A stretch of 6,169 nt of DNA, taken from assembly GCA_027019845.1 (NCBI GenBank), contig JALUWE010000540.1:1-6169 (forward strand), written 5' to 3'. Under the pieces are notes generated by a model. It searched no databases. It saw nothing but the letters and a program-made list of their open reading frames with translations, and had not been told where the DNA came from. Both the position numbers and the translations under genes were made by a program. Shown in pieces: positions 1-4,921 of this stretch (positions are counted from its first letter, which is position 1; each line of letters begins with the position of its first letter). Source of the stretch: Anaerolineales bacterium. GTDB lineage: Bacteria > Chloroflexota > Anaerolineae > Anaerolineales > JABWBV01.

Positions 1-32
1 GGGGATGGTTGTTCCGCGCGTGGTTATTGGTG

Positions 33-60
33 GTCGGGGCGACCGGCCGGTCGCCCCGAC
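33..60. repeat. Perfect 28-bp GC-rich palindrome
   Basis: Two 14-base arms (33-46 and 47-60) are exact reverse complements with no spacer, centred on CCGG/CCGG. The inner 22 bases recur at 6079-6100. The right edge abuts a truncated CATTCTGAG unit at 61-86. It could extrude as a cruciform or fold in RNA. It may serve as a protein site or as part of a dispersed repeat; the sequence does not decide. Confidence 0.9.
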
Positions 61-95
61 GGTCGCTGCGCTCCCTCAGAATGACAGGGTTGTGT

Positions 96-172
96 GTCAT
101 TCTGAGCGACGGCGAAGAATCTCGGCGATGGCGCTCCGGATTCTTCGGTCGCTGCGCTCCCTCAGAATGACA
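96..172. repeat. Inverted pair of CATTCTGAG...GAAGAATC hairpin units
   Basis: A 27-base unit in plus orientation (96-122) and a 34-base unit in minus orientation (139-172) face each other, so the pair can also form one larger hairpin with a loop near 123-138. Each unit is itself an imperfect palindrome: ATTCT pairs with AGAAT across a shorter GC stem. A truncated third unit (61-86, minus orientation) lacks the GAAGAATC half and runs directly into the GC palindrome. Confidence 0.85.
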
Positions 173-225
173 GGTGCTCACAGTTCCCAAGTGCGTAAGT
201 CCTGTCATTCGGGTGGGTAACGCAA

Positions 226-268
226 ACAGGTACAGCAGCGAGGAAAAATCCAAAGCTGCTGTACCTGT
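226..268. terminator. 14-bp perfect stem hairpin, possible terminator of the leftward transcript
   Basis: Arms 226-239 (ACAGGTACAGCAGC) and 255-268 are exact reverse complements around a 15-base A-rich loop. On the minus strand the stem is followed by TTTGCGTT, a poor but real T-rich tail; on the plus strand no T-run follows. It is the first strong hairpin beyond the MITE-like element downstream of the lipoprotein gene, so it may terminate that leftward transcript. Without a proper U-tract it could equally be another dispersed repeat. The rest of 204-306 shows nothing recognisable. Confidence 0.4.
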
Positions 269-306
269 CTGCTGCCCAGTGCTCGACCGGTATGTCGGTT
301 ACTGAC

Positions 307-447
307 AGTACTTACGCAGTTGAGACCTCACAGGTCTACTACCACACGATGCAGGAAGATTTTACCCAAAATAGCTTGCATCCGGGCATCTCCATGCGCT
401 GTGAGACCTGTGAGGTCTGGGTGCGACTTTTCAAGTGCGTAAGTCCT
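307..447. mobile_element. MITE-like non-autonomous element, about 141 bp
   Basis: The ends are imperfect terminal inverted repeats. Left is AGTACTTACGCAGTTG (307-322); the right end read inward is AGGACTTACGCACTTG (447-432), 14 of 16 identical. Just inside each end sits a copy of the 15-base palindrome AGACCTCACAGGTCT (323-337 and, in reverse, 404-418), so the whole element is roughly symmetric. The interior (338-403) has no coding capacity. A TTACTG hexamer occurs at 299-304 and 449-454, but it is not flush with both ends, so a target duplication is only suggested. The right end stops one base before the lipoprotein stop codon. The 16-base right end also recurs exactly at 188-203 inside the left repeat block, so this end motif may belong to a wider repeat family and not to a transposon. 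Confidence 0.5.
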
Positions 448-448
448 C

Positions 449-1594
449 TTACTGGGGAATATCGTAAGTGCTGACTGTGTAGTCTAGCACATCCACATAG
501 ATGTCCGCAAAGGGGTTATCCCACATGACGGTGAAGATCAAAAAGGTGGTTCCCCGGCTCTCGAAGAAGCTGATCCCGGAAAAGTCTCCGCCTGGCGAAT
601 TCCACGTCAGCCGCTCGCTGCCATCGGGTTGCACCTGATCATCGGTGATGGTAATGTCGTCTGCGTAAGCTTCTTTGAGCAGTGTCAATGCGAAAGCGCC
701 CGCTTGGGATTTGGAGATTTGTGTGCCGTCATCGTACCCGATATTCTGGATGACAGCATGGTTGTCCGGGGCGTAAAAGGTATCGATCACCACGGTTTCA
801 CTCTCATTGCGCTCATAGCGCCACGAGCTGGGCACTTGAAAGGTGAACAAATTGGCCGGCCCAGTGAAGTCGTACACCCATGCGTATGGCTCTAATTGAC
901 TAACCGCGGCGCTGTTGAGGTTAAGGGTCTCGATGATCTCCACATACTTGGGGCTATAAGCGGAGAACTTGTCCTGATCCGCCCAGAAATCCAGCGCATA
1001 GACCGCCTGATCACGTTGGTTGTAAACGGTCAATACGAGCTGTGGAGTGCCTTGAAACATAACGGATTTGGAAACCGTGGCAACCGTTCCTTCGATTTTG
1101 CGCTCGAGCTCCTGGTAGCCCTCGAACTTCCCGAAGAAATTCTGTTCGCGGGCATCCACAAAGCGACCGAAAGCGTTTTCGTCGAAGGTGTACCCTACAT
1201 TGGTGACCTGCATGTAGATGAAGCCGCTGTCGTCCGGGGCGGAGATAGATACCGAGCCACTATCTTCATTGATGCTCCAACCCATGGGGGGGTTGAAGCT
1301 GAAGAGATTTCCGCCATGCACGTAGGGGTTTGGATCGATTTCGAATGCGGATTGGAAGTCACCGGAGGGCTGGTCGGGCGCGGTGGTTGGGGCGGGCGGT
1401 GTGTCTGTGGGGGGTGGGGGCTGGGTGGGTGACGGTTCCGTCGGGGTCGGAGGTTCGGTAGGCGGCGGTTGTGTGGGAGGGGGTTGTGTGGGAACGTCCG
1501 TGGGCGTGGGGCTGACGGATGTTCCACAAGCCAGGCCGAAGAGCAAGATAAAAATGCCAAAATACATGAATGGTTTGATGGTGGGGGTTTTCAT
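449..1594 (-). CDS. Lipoprotein with two tandem copies of a PsbP/Mog1-like sensor domain
   Basis: A 381-residue exported protein. Residues 1-23 form a lipoprotein signal (Lys-rich start, hydrophobic core, lipid-acceptor Cys23 in GLAC). Residues 28-75 are a Pro/Thr/Glu linker made of PTQPPPT-like repeats. Then come two copies of one domain, about 92-227 and 243-378: each begins with N-L-F-(S/T)-F followed by P and a G/S-W turn (GNLFSFNPPMGW; ANLFTFQVPSSW) and ends in a Y-V-(E/D) helix-like segment (YVEIIETL; YVDVLDYT). The layout and hydrophobic pattern resemble PsbP or Mog1-like alpha/beta sandwich domains, a fold guess only. An upstream in-frame start at 1651 was rejected because ATG 1594 has an AGGAG 7 bases upstream and begins the signal peptide. 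It lies 156 bp downstream of the anti-sigma gene on the same strand, so it may be the cell-surface sensor or a target of that sigma system. Function is inferred from context. Confidence 0.9.
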   Translation of the reverse strand: MKTPTIKPFMYFGIFILLFGLACGTSVSPTPTDVPTQPPPTQPPPTEPPTPTEPSPTQPPPPTDTPPAPTTAPDQPSGDFQSAFEIDPNPYVHGGNLFSFNPPMGWSINEDSGSVSISAPDDSGFIYMQVTNVGYTFDENAFGRFVDAREQNFFGKFEGYQELERKIEGTVATVSKSVMFQGTPQLVLTVYNQRDQAVYALDFWADQDKFSAYSPKYVEIIETLNLNSAAVSQLEPYAWVYDFTGPANLFTFQVPSSWRYERNESETVVIDTFYAPDNHAVIQNIGYDDGTQISKSQAGAFALTLLKEAYADDITITDDQVQPDGSERLTWNSPGGDFSGISFFESRGTTFLIFTVMWDNPFADIYVDVLDYTVSTYDIPQ

Positions 1595-1750
1595 GGGTTT
1601 TCTCCTCTCGAAATAAGTTTCCAACGATTCTCTCGAGCAAATATTACCCACCCATCGATCAGAAAACGATCAGAGTCGGGAAGTGGGGCGTGCGAGTTTT
1701 GAGTTGGGTTGCGGGATTCGAAGTTCGAGCCGCGTTTTGGTATGGGGTGA
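1595..1750 (-). promoter_or_regulatory. Spacer between anti-sigma and lipoprotein genes with possible regulatory repeats
   Basis: On the minus strand this 156-bp gap holds GAACTT (1726-1721), inside an 11-base near-palindrome TCGAAGTTCGA (1718-1728), then TCAAA (1702-1698) 18 bases later. That resembles an ECF -35/-10 pair, but the spacer is about 2 bases longer than in classical sigma-E promoters. Further down are two copies of TCTGATCG with an 11-base period (1674-1667 and 1663-1656). A third partial copy overlaps the anti-sigma stop codon near 1749-1756. A TAATAT (1646-1641) is a weak housekeeping -10 with no matching -35. A separate promoter here is plausible but not proven. Confidence 0.3.
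1602..1606 (-). promoter_or_regulatory. Ribosome binding site of the lipoprotein gene
   Basis: AGGAG within GAGAGGAG on the minus strand lies 7 bases upstream of ATG 1594. It decides the start in favour of the signal-peptide Met and against the longer frame from 1651. Having its own strong site suggests translation independent of the upstream anti-sigma gene. Confidence 0.8.
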
Positions 1751-2626
1751 TCAGAGCCGGGAGCGCTTCCTGAAGCGGAGGTAAAGCAGCCCTGCTCCGG
1801 TTACCAGCACGCCCAAACCGCACACCAGTTGTAACAACCCCCACGGGATGGGCGTTCCTTGTACCTGCTCAGGCTGTACGGCGGGTTGGGCGGTCGGGCT
1901 GGGCGGCAGCGGTTCCTGTGCCGTCGGGCTGATGAGGGTTGGCGTTGGAGGCACAGGGGTGGGAGTCTCGGTCGGCAGGGGAGTGGGTTCCGGGGTGGTG
2001 GTCGGCTCTTCCGTGCCGCCGCCGCCCAAAATGAATGTCTGCTCTGTGGGAACACTCTTCACACGTTCATCACTTTCCTCAGCCGCCTGATCTTCCTGGA
2101 TGGCCTCCTGCTCTGCACCGGCCACCTCCTCCGGCACAGGCGCTTCCACCTGGGGCTGGTCCGCCGGCGCTTCTGCATCCGGCGGCATCTCACCCACCTC
2201 CCCCTGTTCTACCGTGGCTGCCGGAAGTTCTTGTGCGTCGGCCTGCTCTTCGAGCAATGCTTCTGGTGCGGGTGCCTGTGCCATCTGCTGCTCTCCCCCT
2301 GGCGCGCCCGTCAACAGGCCGCCTGCCAGCACCAATACGAACATCACGCTCGCCAGTGCAAAAGCCAGTTTGAACGCCGGGTACAGCCGCGAACGCTCGG
2401 CTCGCATCCCGGCCATGGCGGGTGTCAGCGTAAAGTTACGCGGTACGCGCAGGGTGGGTGCGTTGCGTAATACGTGCCGGGTGCGGCGCAGTTCTTCCAG
2501 CCCGGCGCGTAAATCGGCCCGCGCTTTCATCTGCTGTTCCAGCCGTTTGCGTTCTTGGGGATCGAGCTGGTTGTCCAGATATGCGGAAAGCGCGTCCCAT
2601 TCGCGAGGAGATAATTGAGTGCTCAT
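1751..2626 (-). CDS. Anti-sigma factor, two transmembrane segments, zinc-less
   Basis: A 291-residue membrane protein. Residues 1-55 are a charged helical region (W10, A-Y-L-D at 15-18, L-x-P-Q-E-R near 21-26) like the sigma-binding domain of anti-sigma factors. The H-x3-C-x2-C zinc motif of the zf-HC2 group is absent: there is no Cys in this domain and only His51 near its end. A 'PRNFTLTP' segment (62-69) precedes TM1 (about 82-106). Residues 107-260 form an acidic Ala/Glu/Gln region followed by a Pro/Thr stalk (about 205-245). TM2 (about 262-284) is followed by a basic tail, RFRKRSRL. Inferred topology is N-in, stalk outside, C-in. ATG overlaps the sigma stop codon (ATGA, 4 bp) and has AGGAG 8 bases upstream. 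The pairing with an ECF sigma gene is the main support for the function; it should bind and restrain that sigma factor. Confidence 0.85.
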   Translation of the reverse strand: MSTQLSPREWDALSAYLDNQLDPQERKRLEQQMKARADLRAGLEELRRTRHVLRNAPTLRVPRNFTLTPAMAGMRAERSRLYPAFKLAFALASVMFVLVLAGGLLTGAPGGEQQMAQAPAPEALLEEQADAQELPAATVEQGEVGEMPPDAEAPADQPQVEAPVPEEVAGAEQEAIQEDQAAEESDERVKSVPTEQTFILGGGGTEEPTTTPEPTPLPTETPTPVPPTPTLISPTAQEPLPPSPTAQPAVQPEQVQGTPIPWGLLQLVCGLGVLVTGAGLLYLRFRKRSRL

Positions 2627-3231
2627 AATGACATCTCCTCTTTCAAACGGAATGGAGCAGGCAAAAGTTCCCCATATCCTTGTAAGCAGTCACGAATGCG
2701 CAACCGCGCCCGTGCCAGACGGCTTTTGATGGTGCCCAGCGGTTTGCGCACCACCGCAGCCGCTTCCGCGTAGTCCATCCCCTGCACATCTACCAGCACC
2801 ACCACAGTGCGAAAATCTTCCGAGAGACGGTTCAGGCAGTCCTGGATGGCGCGGTTCAATTCGGAGCGCATCACCCGCTCTTCAGGGGACTCGCCCGGGT
2901 CCTTGAGCCAGGAGGGGGATTCGATGGTCTCGTTGTCGGAGTTGAGCGGTTCGAGCGGCGTGGTTGGCCGCCGTTTTCTGCGGCGCAATTCGTCGTAGCA
3001 GGCATTGGTGACGATGCGCAATATCCATGATCTGAACGAGCCGCCGCGAAAGCGTTTCAGGTGTTTGAAGGCGGAAATGAAGGCGTCTTGGGTGGCGTCC
3101 TCTGCGGACGCCGGATCGCCCAGGATGCGGTAGGCGACGTTGAAACTGATCTCCTGGTATGCCAGCACCAGGCGATTGAACGCGTCCAGATCGCCGCGCT
3201 GCGCGGCTTGAATCAACGCATCTTCATTCAT
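2623..3231 (-). CDS. ECF-family RNA polymerase sigma factor
   Basis: A 202-residue group IV (sigma-70 family) sigma factor, which directs RNA polymerase to a small regulon when released from its anti-sigma. Region 2 spans about 8-86: the DATQDAFISAF helix (45-55, core-binding region 2.2) and the FRSWILRIVTNACYDELRRRKRR-like basic helix (about 66-88, region 2.3-2.4, -10 recognition). A variable acidic linker (about 90-118) follows. Region 4 spans about 124-182, with a helix-turn-helix at MDYAEAAAVVRKPLGTIKSR (152-171) and a basic ARARLRIR tail. Length is normal for the family. The start overlaps the upstream DUF3054-like gene by 8 bp and has no good Shine-Dalgarno, which fits translational coupling. 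The next gene is its probable anti-sigma factor. The ECF subgroup cannot be assigned by eye. Confidence 0.95.
   Translation of the reverse strand: MNEDALIQAAQRGDLDAFNRLVLAYQEISFNVAYRILGDPASAEDATQDAFISAFKHLKRFRGGSFRSWILRIVTNACYDELRRRKRRPTTPLEPLNSDNETIESPSWLKDPGESPEERVMRSELNRAIQDCLNRLSEDFRTVVVLVDVQGMDYAEAAAVVRKPLGTIKSRLARARLRIRDCLQGYGELLPAPFRLKEEMSL
2635..2639 (-). promoter_or_regulatory. Ribosome binding site of the anti-sigma gene inside the sigma coding region
   Basis: AGGAG on the minus strand, 8 bases upstream of ATG 2626, lies within the last codons of the sigma gene (encoding the E-E-M-S-L end). With the ATGA stop/start overlap it suggests coupled translation, a common way to keep sigma and anti-sigma in balance. 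Confidence 0.75.
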
Positions 3232-3634
3232 GTGAAACCGCGCTCAAACGCATCTTACGTTTATAGAGTGCCAGATACACCGCGCGCCAGGCCAGGATGG
3301 CGAGCGCGCTCACGCCGCCCAGCACCATGACGAATACCGGTTCGACCCCCCTGCCCAGCCACAGCGCGCGCATCCAGCCTGCAAAGGGTGCGGCCAGAAT
3401 CATGCCCACAAAAGGCCGCCACAACTGGCGGGCATCCCATACGCGCGCGGGGGTAAATAGCCCGCCAAAAAAGGCCAGTACAACCCAGGCCACACCCAGC
3501 GAAACGAACGTCACCCACAAGCGTGTACCCGCGGTGCCTAACGTGTCGTGCGAGGCAAAGCCTGCCAGGGTGACAACCCCCAACACAACCACGTCGCCGA
3601 TCAGCAACAAGGGATTTGAGGCTGTTTTCTCCAT
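3224..3634 (-). CDS. DUF3054-like integral membrane protein
   Basis: A 136-residue protein with four predicted membrane helices (about 9-27, 37-58, 71-92, 98-121) and a basic cytoplasmic end (YKRKMR, 124-129). The Gly13-Asp14 pair in the first helix, the ARVWDARQLWRP loop (63-74) and the AAPFAGW...LWLGRG stretch (81-96) look like DUF3054 proteins, small membrane proteins of unknown function that I recall from Chloroflexota, Actinobacteria and haloarchaea. The match is from memory of the pattern. The chosen ATG has AGGAT 7 bases upstream; a TTG 12 codons earlier (3670) would add a Cys-containing polar stretch and is less likely. The 3' end overlaps the sigma start by 8 bp, so it is probably the first gene of the sigma/anti-sigma operon. 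Its role there is unknown; a membrane-status sensor is one speculation. Confidence 0.85.
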   Translation of the reverse strand: MEKTASNPLLLIGDVVVLGVVTLAGFASHDTLGTAGTRLWVTFVSLGVAWVVLAFFGGLFTPARVWDARQLWRPFVGMILAAPFAGWMRALWLGRGVEPVFVMVLGGVSALAILAWRAVYLALYKRKMRLSAVSHE

Positions 3635-3653
3635 GGTCTTTATCCTATCGCAA

Positions 3654-3683
3654 AGTAGAAATTCGCACAAGCGGTAATTTCAA
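3654..3683 (-). promoter_or_regulatory. Candidate promoter of the DUF3054-sigma-anti-sigma operon
   Basis: On the minus strand, TTGAAA (3683-3678, 5 of 6 to the -35 consensus), an 18-base spacer and TCTACT (3659-3654, 4 of 6 to the -10) precede ATG 3634. The leader would be short, about 12-16 bases, but still contains the AGGAT site. No ECF-type GAACTT element is seen here, so autoregulation by the encoded sigma is not supported by sequence. Confidence 0.35.
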
Positions 3684-3710
3684 GCAGGAGGCAATACGAA
3701 TGGGGAATTA

Positions 3711-3740
3711 CTGGCAAACTGGCGAAAAGCAGATTACAAT
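3711..3740 (+). promoter_or_regulatory. Candidate promoter of the plus-strand membrane protein and phosphatase pair
   Basis: CTGGCA (3711-3716, 4 of 6 to -35), an 18-base spacer and TACAAT (3735-3740, 5 of 6 to -10) precede the 3764/3782 start codons. It lies back to back with the candidate leftward promoter in the same short divergent intergenic region. Confidence 0.4.
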
Positions 3741-3781
3741 CAGAGCGGCGAAGAGGTAATCCAATGACTGGAGGCGCAGTT

Positions 3782-4135
3782 ATGAAGAACTTTTTGACAT
3801 CCCGCCGGCCCCTGGTGGTCAATCTGATCTTGATTTTAGGGGCGGTCACTTTGATCGCGTTGATCGCTTACGCTCTCTCTGGCTCCTCGAACGCGATCTC
3901 GAACGTATATTTCATCAGCGCGTTCTTGCTTTGGGTTGTGGCTGTCATCCCTCTCTTCACCGAAGTCGGCGGCAACACCAAACTGCGCTTACAGGCGCGC
4001 AAAGAGGGGAAAAACGTCTACGAGCTGATTAGCCAACAGGAGGAGAAATATCAACGAGGTGGGCGTGTGACGTTCTTATACGGCTCAGCCGGCTTCATCT
4101 GTTTTTTTCTGGCCTTTGTTGTCTTGATTGTGTGA
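3782..4135 (+). CDS. Small three-TM membrane protein of unknown function
   Basis: A 117-residue protein I do not recognise. Three hydrophobic segments are visible (about 11-33, 42-60, 96-117), with a charged loop between the second and third (KLRLQARKEGK...EEKYQRGGR, 67-95). SRR at 7-9 puts the N terminus in the cytoplasm, the charged loop inside and the C terminus outside. Two in-frame ATGs compete: 3764 (AGAGG 7 bases upstream) and 3782 (GGAGG at 3770-3774, 7 bases upstream). I chose 3782 because its site is the better match and MKNFLTSRR is a typical membrane-protein start; starting at 3764 gives 123 residues. The phosphatase gene follows after 13 bp, so the two are probably co-transcribed. 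Confidence 0.8.
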   Translation: MKNFLTSRRPLVVNLILILGAVTLIALIAYALSGSSNAISNVYFISAFLLWVVAVIPLFTEVGGNTKLRLQARKEGKNVYELISQQEEKYQRGGRVTFLYGSAGFICFFLAFVVLIV

Positions 4136-4148
4136 CAGGTGAAACTTC

Positions 4149-4826
4149 ATGCCCCTGGACGTTCAACGCATTCGAGCACTTTGTTTCGACGTAGACGGCA
4201 CACTGCGAGACACGGACGACCAATACGCAGCCACCTTCGAACGGCTCTTCCGCCCGATACGCTTTTTGCTCCCTGGCCGGGACAGCCGCGCCTTTGCCCG
4301 CCGCTTCGTCATGGCCGTCGAGACCCCGGTCAACTGGCTCTACAGCCTGCCCGACCGCTTCGGGATCGATGACGAAATCGTCGGCCTGGGCGAGTGGCTA
4401 CACGAGAAGGGGCTGGGCAAACGCGACCACCACTACCTGCTGATCGAAGGCGTCCATGACATGCTTGCCCGGCTTGCCGCCCGCTACCCTTTGGCGGTCA
4501 TTTCGGCCCGGCCCCGCCGCGGAACACACGCTTTCCTGCAACACTTTGATTTGACGCGGTTCTTCACCTGCGTTGCCAGCGCGCAAACCACCCCGCGCAC
4601 CAAACCCTGGCCCGACCCCGTGCTCTGGGCGGCCCGCCAGATGAAGGTGGCCCCCGAAGAATGCTTGATGGTGGGGGACACAACGGTGGACATCCGGGCC
4701 GGCAGAGCTGCCGGTGCACAGACCGTGGGCGTGCTGTGCGGTTTTGGCGAACAGAAAGAACTGGAAAACGCCGGCGCGGACCTCATTTTAGAACAAACCG
4801 CACAGCTGGCAAAGGTGCTGGCGTAA
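4149..4826 (+). CDS. HAD-superfamily hydrolase, phosphoglycolate-phosphatase-like
   Basis: A 225-residue cytoplasmic phosphatase of the haloacid dehalogenase superfamily. All four catalytic motifs are present: motif I FDVDGT with nucleophile Asp14 and Asp16; motif II Ser119 in AVISA; motif III Lys152 in TKPWPDP; motif IV GDTTVD with Asp177 and Asp181 for magnesium. The KPxPDP stretch and the AAGAQTVGV end are typical of the Gph/PGMB-like group. An alpha-helical cap (about 20-95) between motifs I and II fits subclass I. Likely reaction is hydrolysis of a small phosphate ester such as phosphoglycolate, but substrate cannot be read from these motifs. Start ATG has AGGTGA 6 bases upstream, beginning right after the stop of the small membrane protein, so the two form a likely operon. 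Length is normal for the family. Confidence 0.9.
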   Translation: MPLDVQRIRALCFDVDGTLRDTDDQYAATFERLFRPIRFLLPGRDSRAFARRFVMAVETPVNWLYSLPDRFGIDDEIVGLGEWLHEKGLGKRDHHYLLIEGVHDMLARLAARYPLAVISARPRRGTHAFLQHFDLTRFFTCVASAQTTPRTKPWPDPVLWAARQMKVAPEECLMVGDTTVDIRAGRAAGAQTVGVLCGFGEQKELENAGADLILEQTAQLAKVLA

Positions 4827-4843
4827 ACCCGCGCGGTCCTAAC

Positions 4844-4855
4844 GACCTCACAGGT
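4844..4855. repeat. Third copy of the GACCTCACAGGT palindromic motif
   Basis: These 12 bases are identical to 324-335 inside the MITE-like element; the core ACCT-CAC-AGGT is palindromic. Here it lies between the phosphatase stop and the extended -10 of the next gene, about 10 bases upstream of the -10, where a -35 element would normally sit. It could be an operator or only a remnant of a dispersed repeat. Confidence 0.5.
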
Positions 4856-4864
4856 GTACAAATT

Positions 4865-4873
4865 TGATATAAT
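4865..4873 (+). promoter_or_regulatory. Extended -10 promoter element of the secreted-repeat protein gene
   Basis: TGATATAAT contains a perfect TATAAT hexamer (4868-4873) preceded by TG one base away, the extended -10 form that can work without a good -35. The -35 region (about 4845-4850, ACCTCA) is indeed poor. Transcription would begin near 4880 and give a leader of about 40 bases to ATG 4922. The leader has no clear Shine-Dalgarno. Confidence 0.65.
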
Positions 4874-4921
4874 GAACACCACCCGAAGCCACCTCAACAC
4901 ACGGATTCCGTTCAGACCGCT

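Larger units (their letters stand above)
16..203 (-). repeat. Left composite repeat block, inverted relative to 5910-6120
   Basis: Read on the minus strand this block runs, in order, through a 12-base AGGACTTACGCA motif (203-192), a CATTCTGAG hairpin unit (174-132), a second short unit (122-96), a truncated unit (86-61), a GC-rich palindrome (60-33) and a GACCACCAAT-containing tail ending at 16. The same modules occur in the same order on the plus strand at 5910-6120. The 16-57 segment matches the reverse complement of 6079-6120 at 40 of 42 positions by eye. The block lies downstream of the minus-strand lipoprotein gene. I see no credible gene in it; short open frames across it consist of repeat sequence. 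Confidence 0.85.

Noticed and set aside
5..220. Open frame of 71 codons on the plus strand at the left end
   Set aside because: It is made of the hairpin repeat units and the GC palindrome read through; composition and repeats argue against a protein.
1..306. CRISPR array
   Set aside because: The repeated units alternate in orientation, differ in length and have no regular unique spacers; no cas gene is present.
292..474. 60-codon plus-strand frame spanning the MITE-like element
   Set aside because: It covers the terminal repeats and runs into the lipoprotein 3' end on the other strand; no ribosome site or recognisable sequence.
896..1432. 178-codon plus-strand frame opposite the lipoprotein gene
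   Set aside because: It is an antisense shadow of the lipoprotein; the minus-strand frame has a signal peptide, ribosome site and domain structure, and the end of this frame is Gly/Val low complexity.
449..1651. Longer lipoprotein start at 1651
   Set aside because: It would place 19 mostly polar residues before the signal peptide and ignores the AGGAG site before ATG 1594.
1859..2470. 203-codon plus-strand frame opposite the anti-sigma gene
   Set aside because: It is an antisense shadow of a GC-rich gene, rich in Arg, Cys and His with no domain pattern.
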